Source: a bacterium
GTDB lineage: Bacteria > Pseudomonadota > Alphaproteobacteria > Rhizobiales > Xanthobacteraceae
Direction of reading: 5' to 3'
NCBI GenBank assembly: GCA_029946075.1
Contig: JAQSDT010000202.1
Coordinates: 1 to 5,606 of the forward strand
Length of the DNA stretch: 5,606 nt
Below the pieces are notes generated by a model. The model was not told the origin of the DNA, did not search any database, and saw only the letters and a list, made by a program, of their open reading frames with translations. The position numbers were made by a program, and so were the translations under genes. Shown one piece after another: positions 5,313 to 5,606 of the stretch; the stretch's first letter is position 1; each line of letters begins with the position of its first letter.

Positions 5313-5606
5313 ATGACGGAACTCCGATATTTGGCGCCGGGTTCGCTTGATGAAGCGATTGGCGCGTACGCCGCGGCGGGCAGTGCCGCGCGCATCCTGG
5401 CCGGCGGCACCGATCTTCTGGTGCAAATGCGATCCGGCATCCTCAAGCCCGGTGTCATCGTCGACATCAAGAAAATCCCCGAGATGACCACGATCGAGCA
5501 GGCCGCCGATGGTGGTTTTCGCATCGGCGCGGCGGTCTCCGGCATGGCGCTGCATGACCACGAGCGTTTCGGCAAGGTCTGGCCCGGCGTGCTCGAAGCC
5601 ATCAAC
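5313..5606 (+). CDS. FAD-binding (medium) subunit of a xanthine dehydrogenase/CO dehydrogenase-family molybdenum hydroxylase, N-terminal part
   Basis: The first 98 codons of a gene that runs off the right edge; full-length relatives have about 260-290 residues. The product fits the CoxM/subunit M type, which passes electrons from the molybdenum subunit through 2Fe-2S centres to FAD. Visible marks are the start LRYLAPGSLDEAIGAYA, the FAD pyrophosphate-binding ARILAGGTDLLVQMRSG (residues 25-41), then KPGVIVDIKKIPEM and FRIGAAVSGMAL, which leads to the usual second FAD loop beyond the edge. The ATG at 5313 follows GGAAGA with a two-base gap and lies just at the family's conserved beginning. Partner small (2Fe-2S) and large (molybdopterin) subunit genes are expected to the right. 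The substrate cannot be inferred; CO oxidation should not be assumed, since most family members act on other compounds. The gene diverges from the transglycosylase across a 299-base gap. Confidence 0.92.
   Translation, partial: MTELRYLAPGSLDEAIGAYAAAGSAARILAGGTDLLVQMRSGILKPGVIVDIKKIPEMTTIEQAADGGFRIGAAVSGMALHDHERFGKVWPGVLEAIN

Noticed and set aside
5102..5605. Minus-strand open frame across the right edge
   Set aside because: It is antisense to a well-supported FAD-binding subunit gene and runs into the intergenic repeat; no family features were seen.

Overview
The window reads as chromosomal DNA of a GC-rich alphaproteobacterium, most likely Bradyrhizobium, Rhodopseudomonas or a close relative (Nitrobacteraceae). 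The evidence is the strongly GC-biased codon use and four intergenic palindromic elements that resemble, from memory, repeats common in those genomes (cores such as CGTCATTGCGAG, GTAGGGTGGGCAAAGCG and ATTCCCCGC/GCGGGGAAT). This assignment is inference from pattern, not from a search.

Layout, left to right. The 3' end of a periplasmic solute-binding protein of a sugar/polyol-type ABC importer (possibly the glycerol binder GlpV) is on the plus strand and ends in a clear rho-independent terminator. A 229-base gap (542-770) holds a palindromic repeat, that terminator and a second inverted repeat. Three minus-strand genes follow, transcribed in the order DUF1993 protein -> short-chain dehydrogenase/reductase (SDR) -> Old Yellow Enzyme-type alkene reductase, with gaps of 92 and 108 bases. 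Upstream of these, also on the minus strand, is a MltB-type lytic transglycosylase with a signal peptide and a C-terminal peptidoglycan-binding domain; palindromic repeats lie close to both its ends. Divergent from it, at the right edge, is the start of the FAD-binding (medium, CoxM-like) subunit of a molybdenum hydroxylase, cut off by the window end.

How they work together: the SDR and the alkene reductase are both NAD(P)H-linked redox enzymes and may serve one detoxification or catabolic purpose, with the DUF1993 protein as a possible co-regulated partner. The transporter, transglycosylase and hydroxylase genes look like separate units. I see no phage, IS, CRISPR, toxin-antitoxin or defence module, and no clearly new system. 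The points most worth checking are regulatory: an SD-masking hairpin before the SDR next to a second strong hairpin, a 12-bp-arm inverted repeat before the DUF1993 gene, and a perfect 14-bp palindrome before the alkene reductase.
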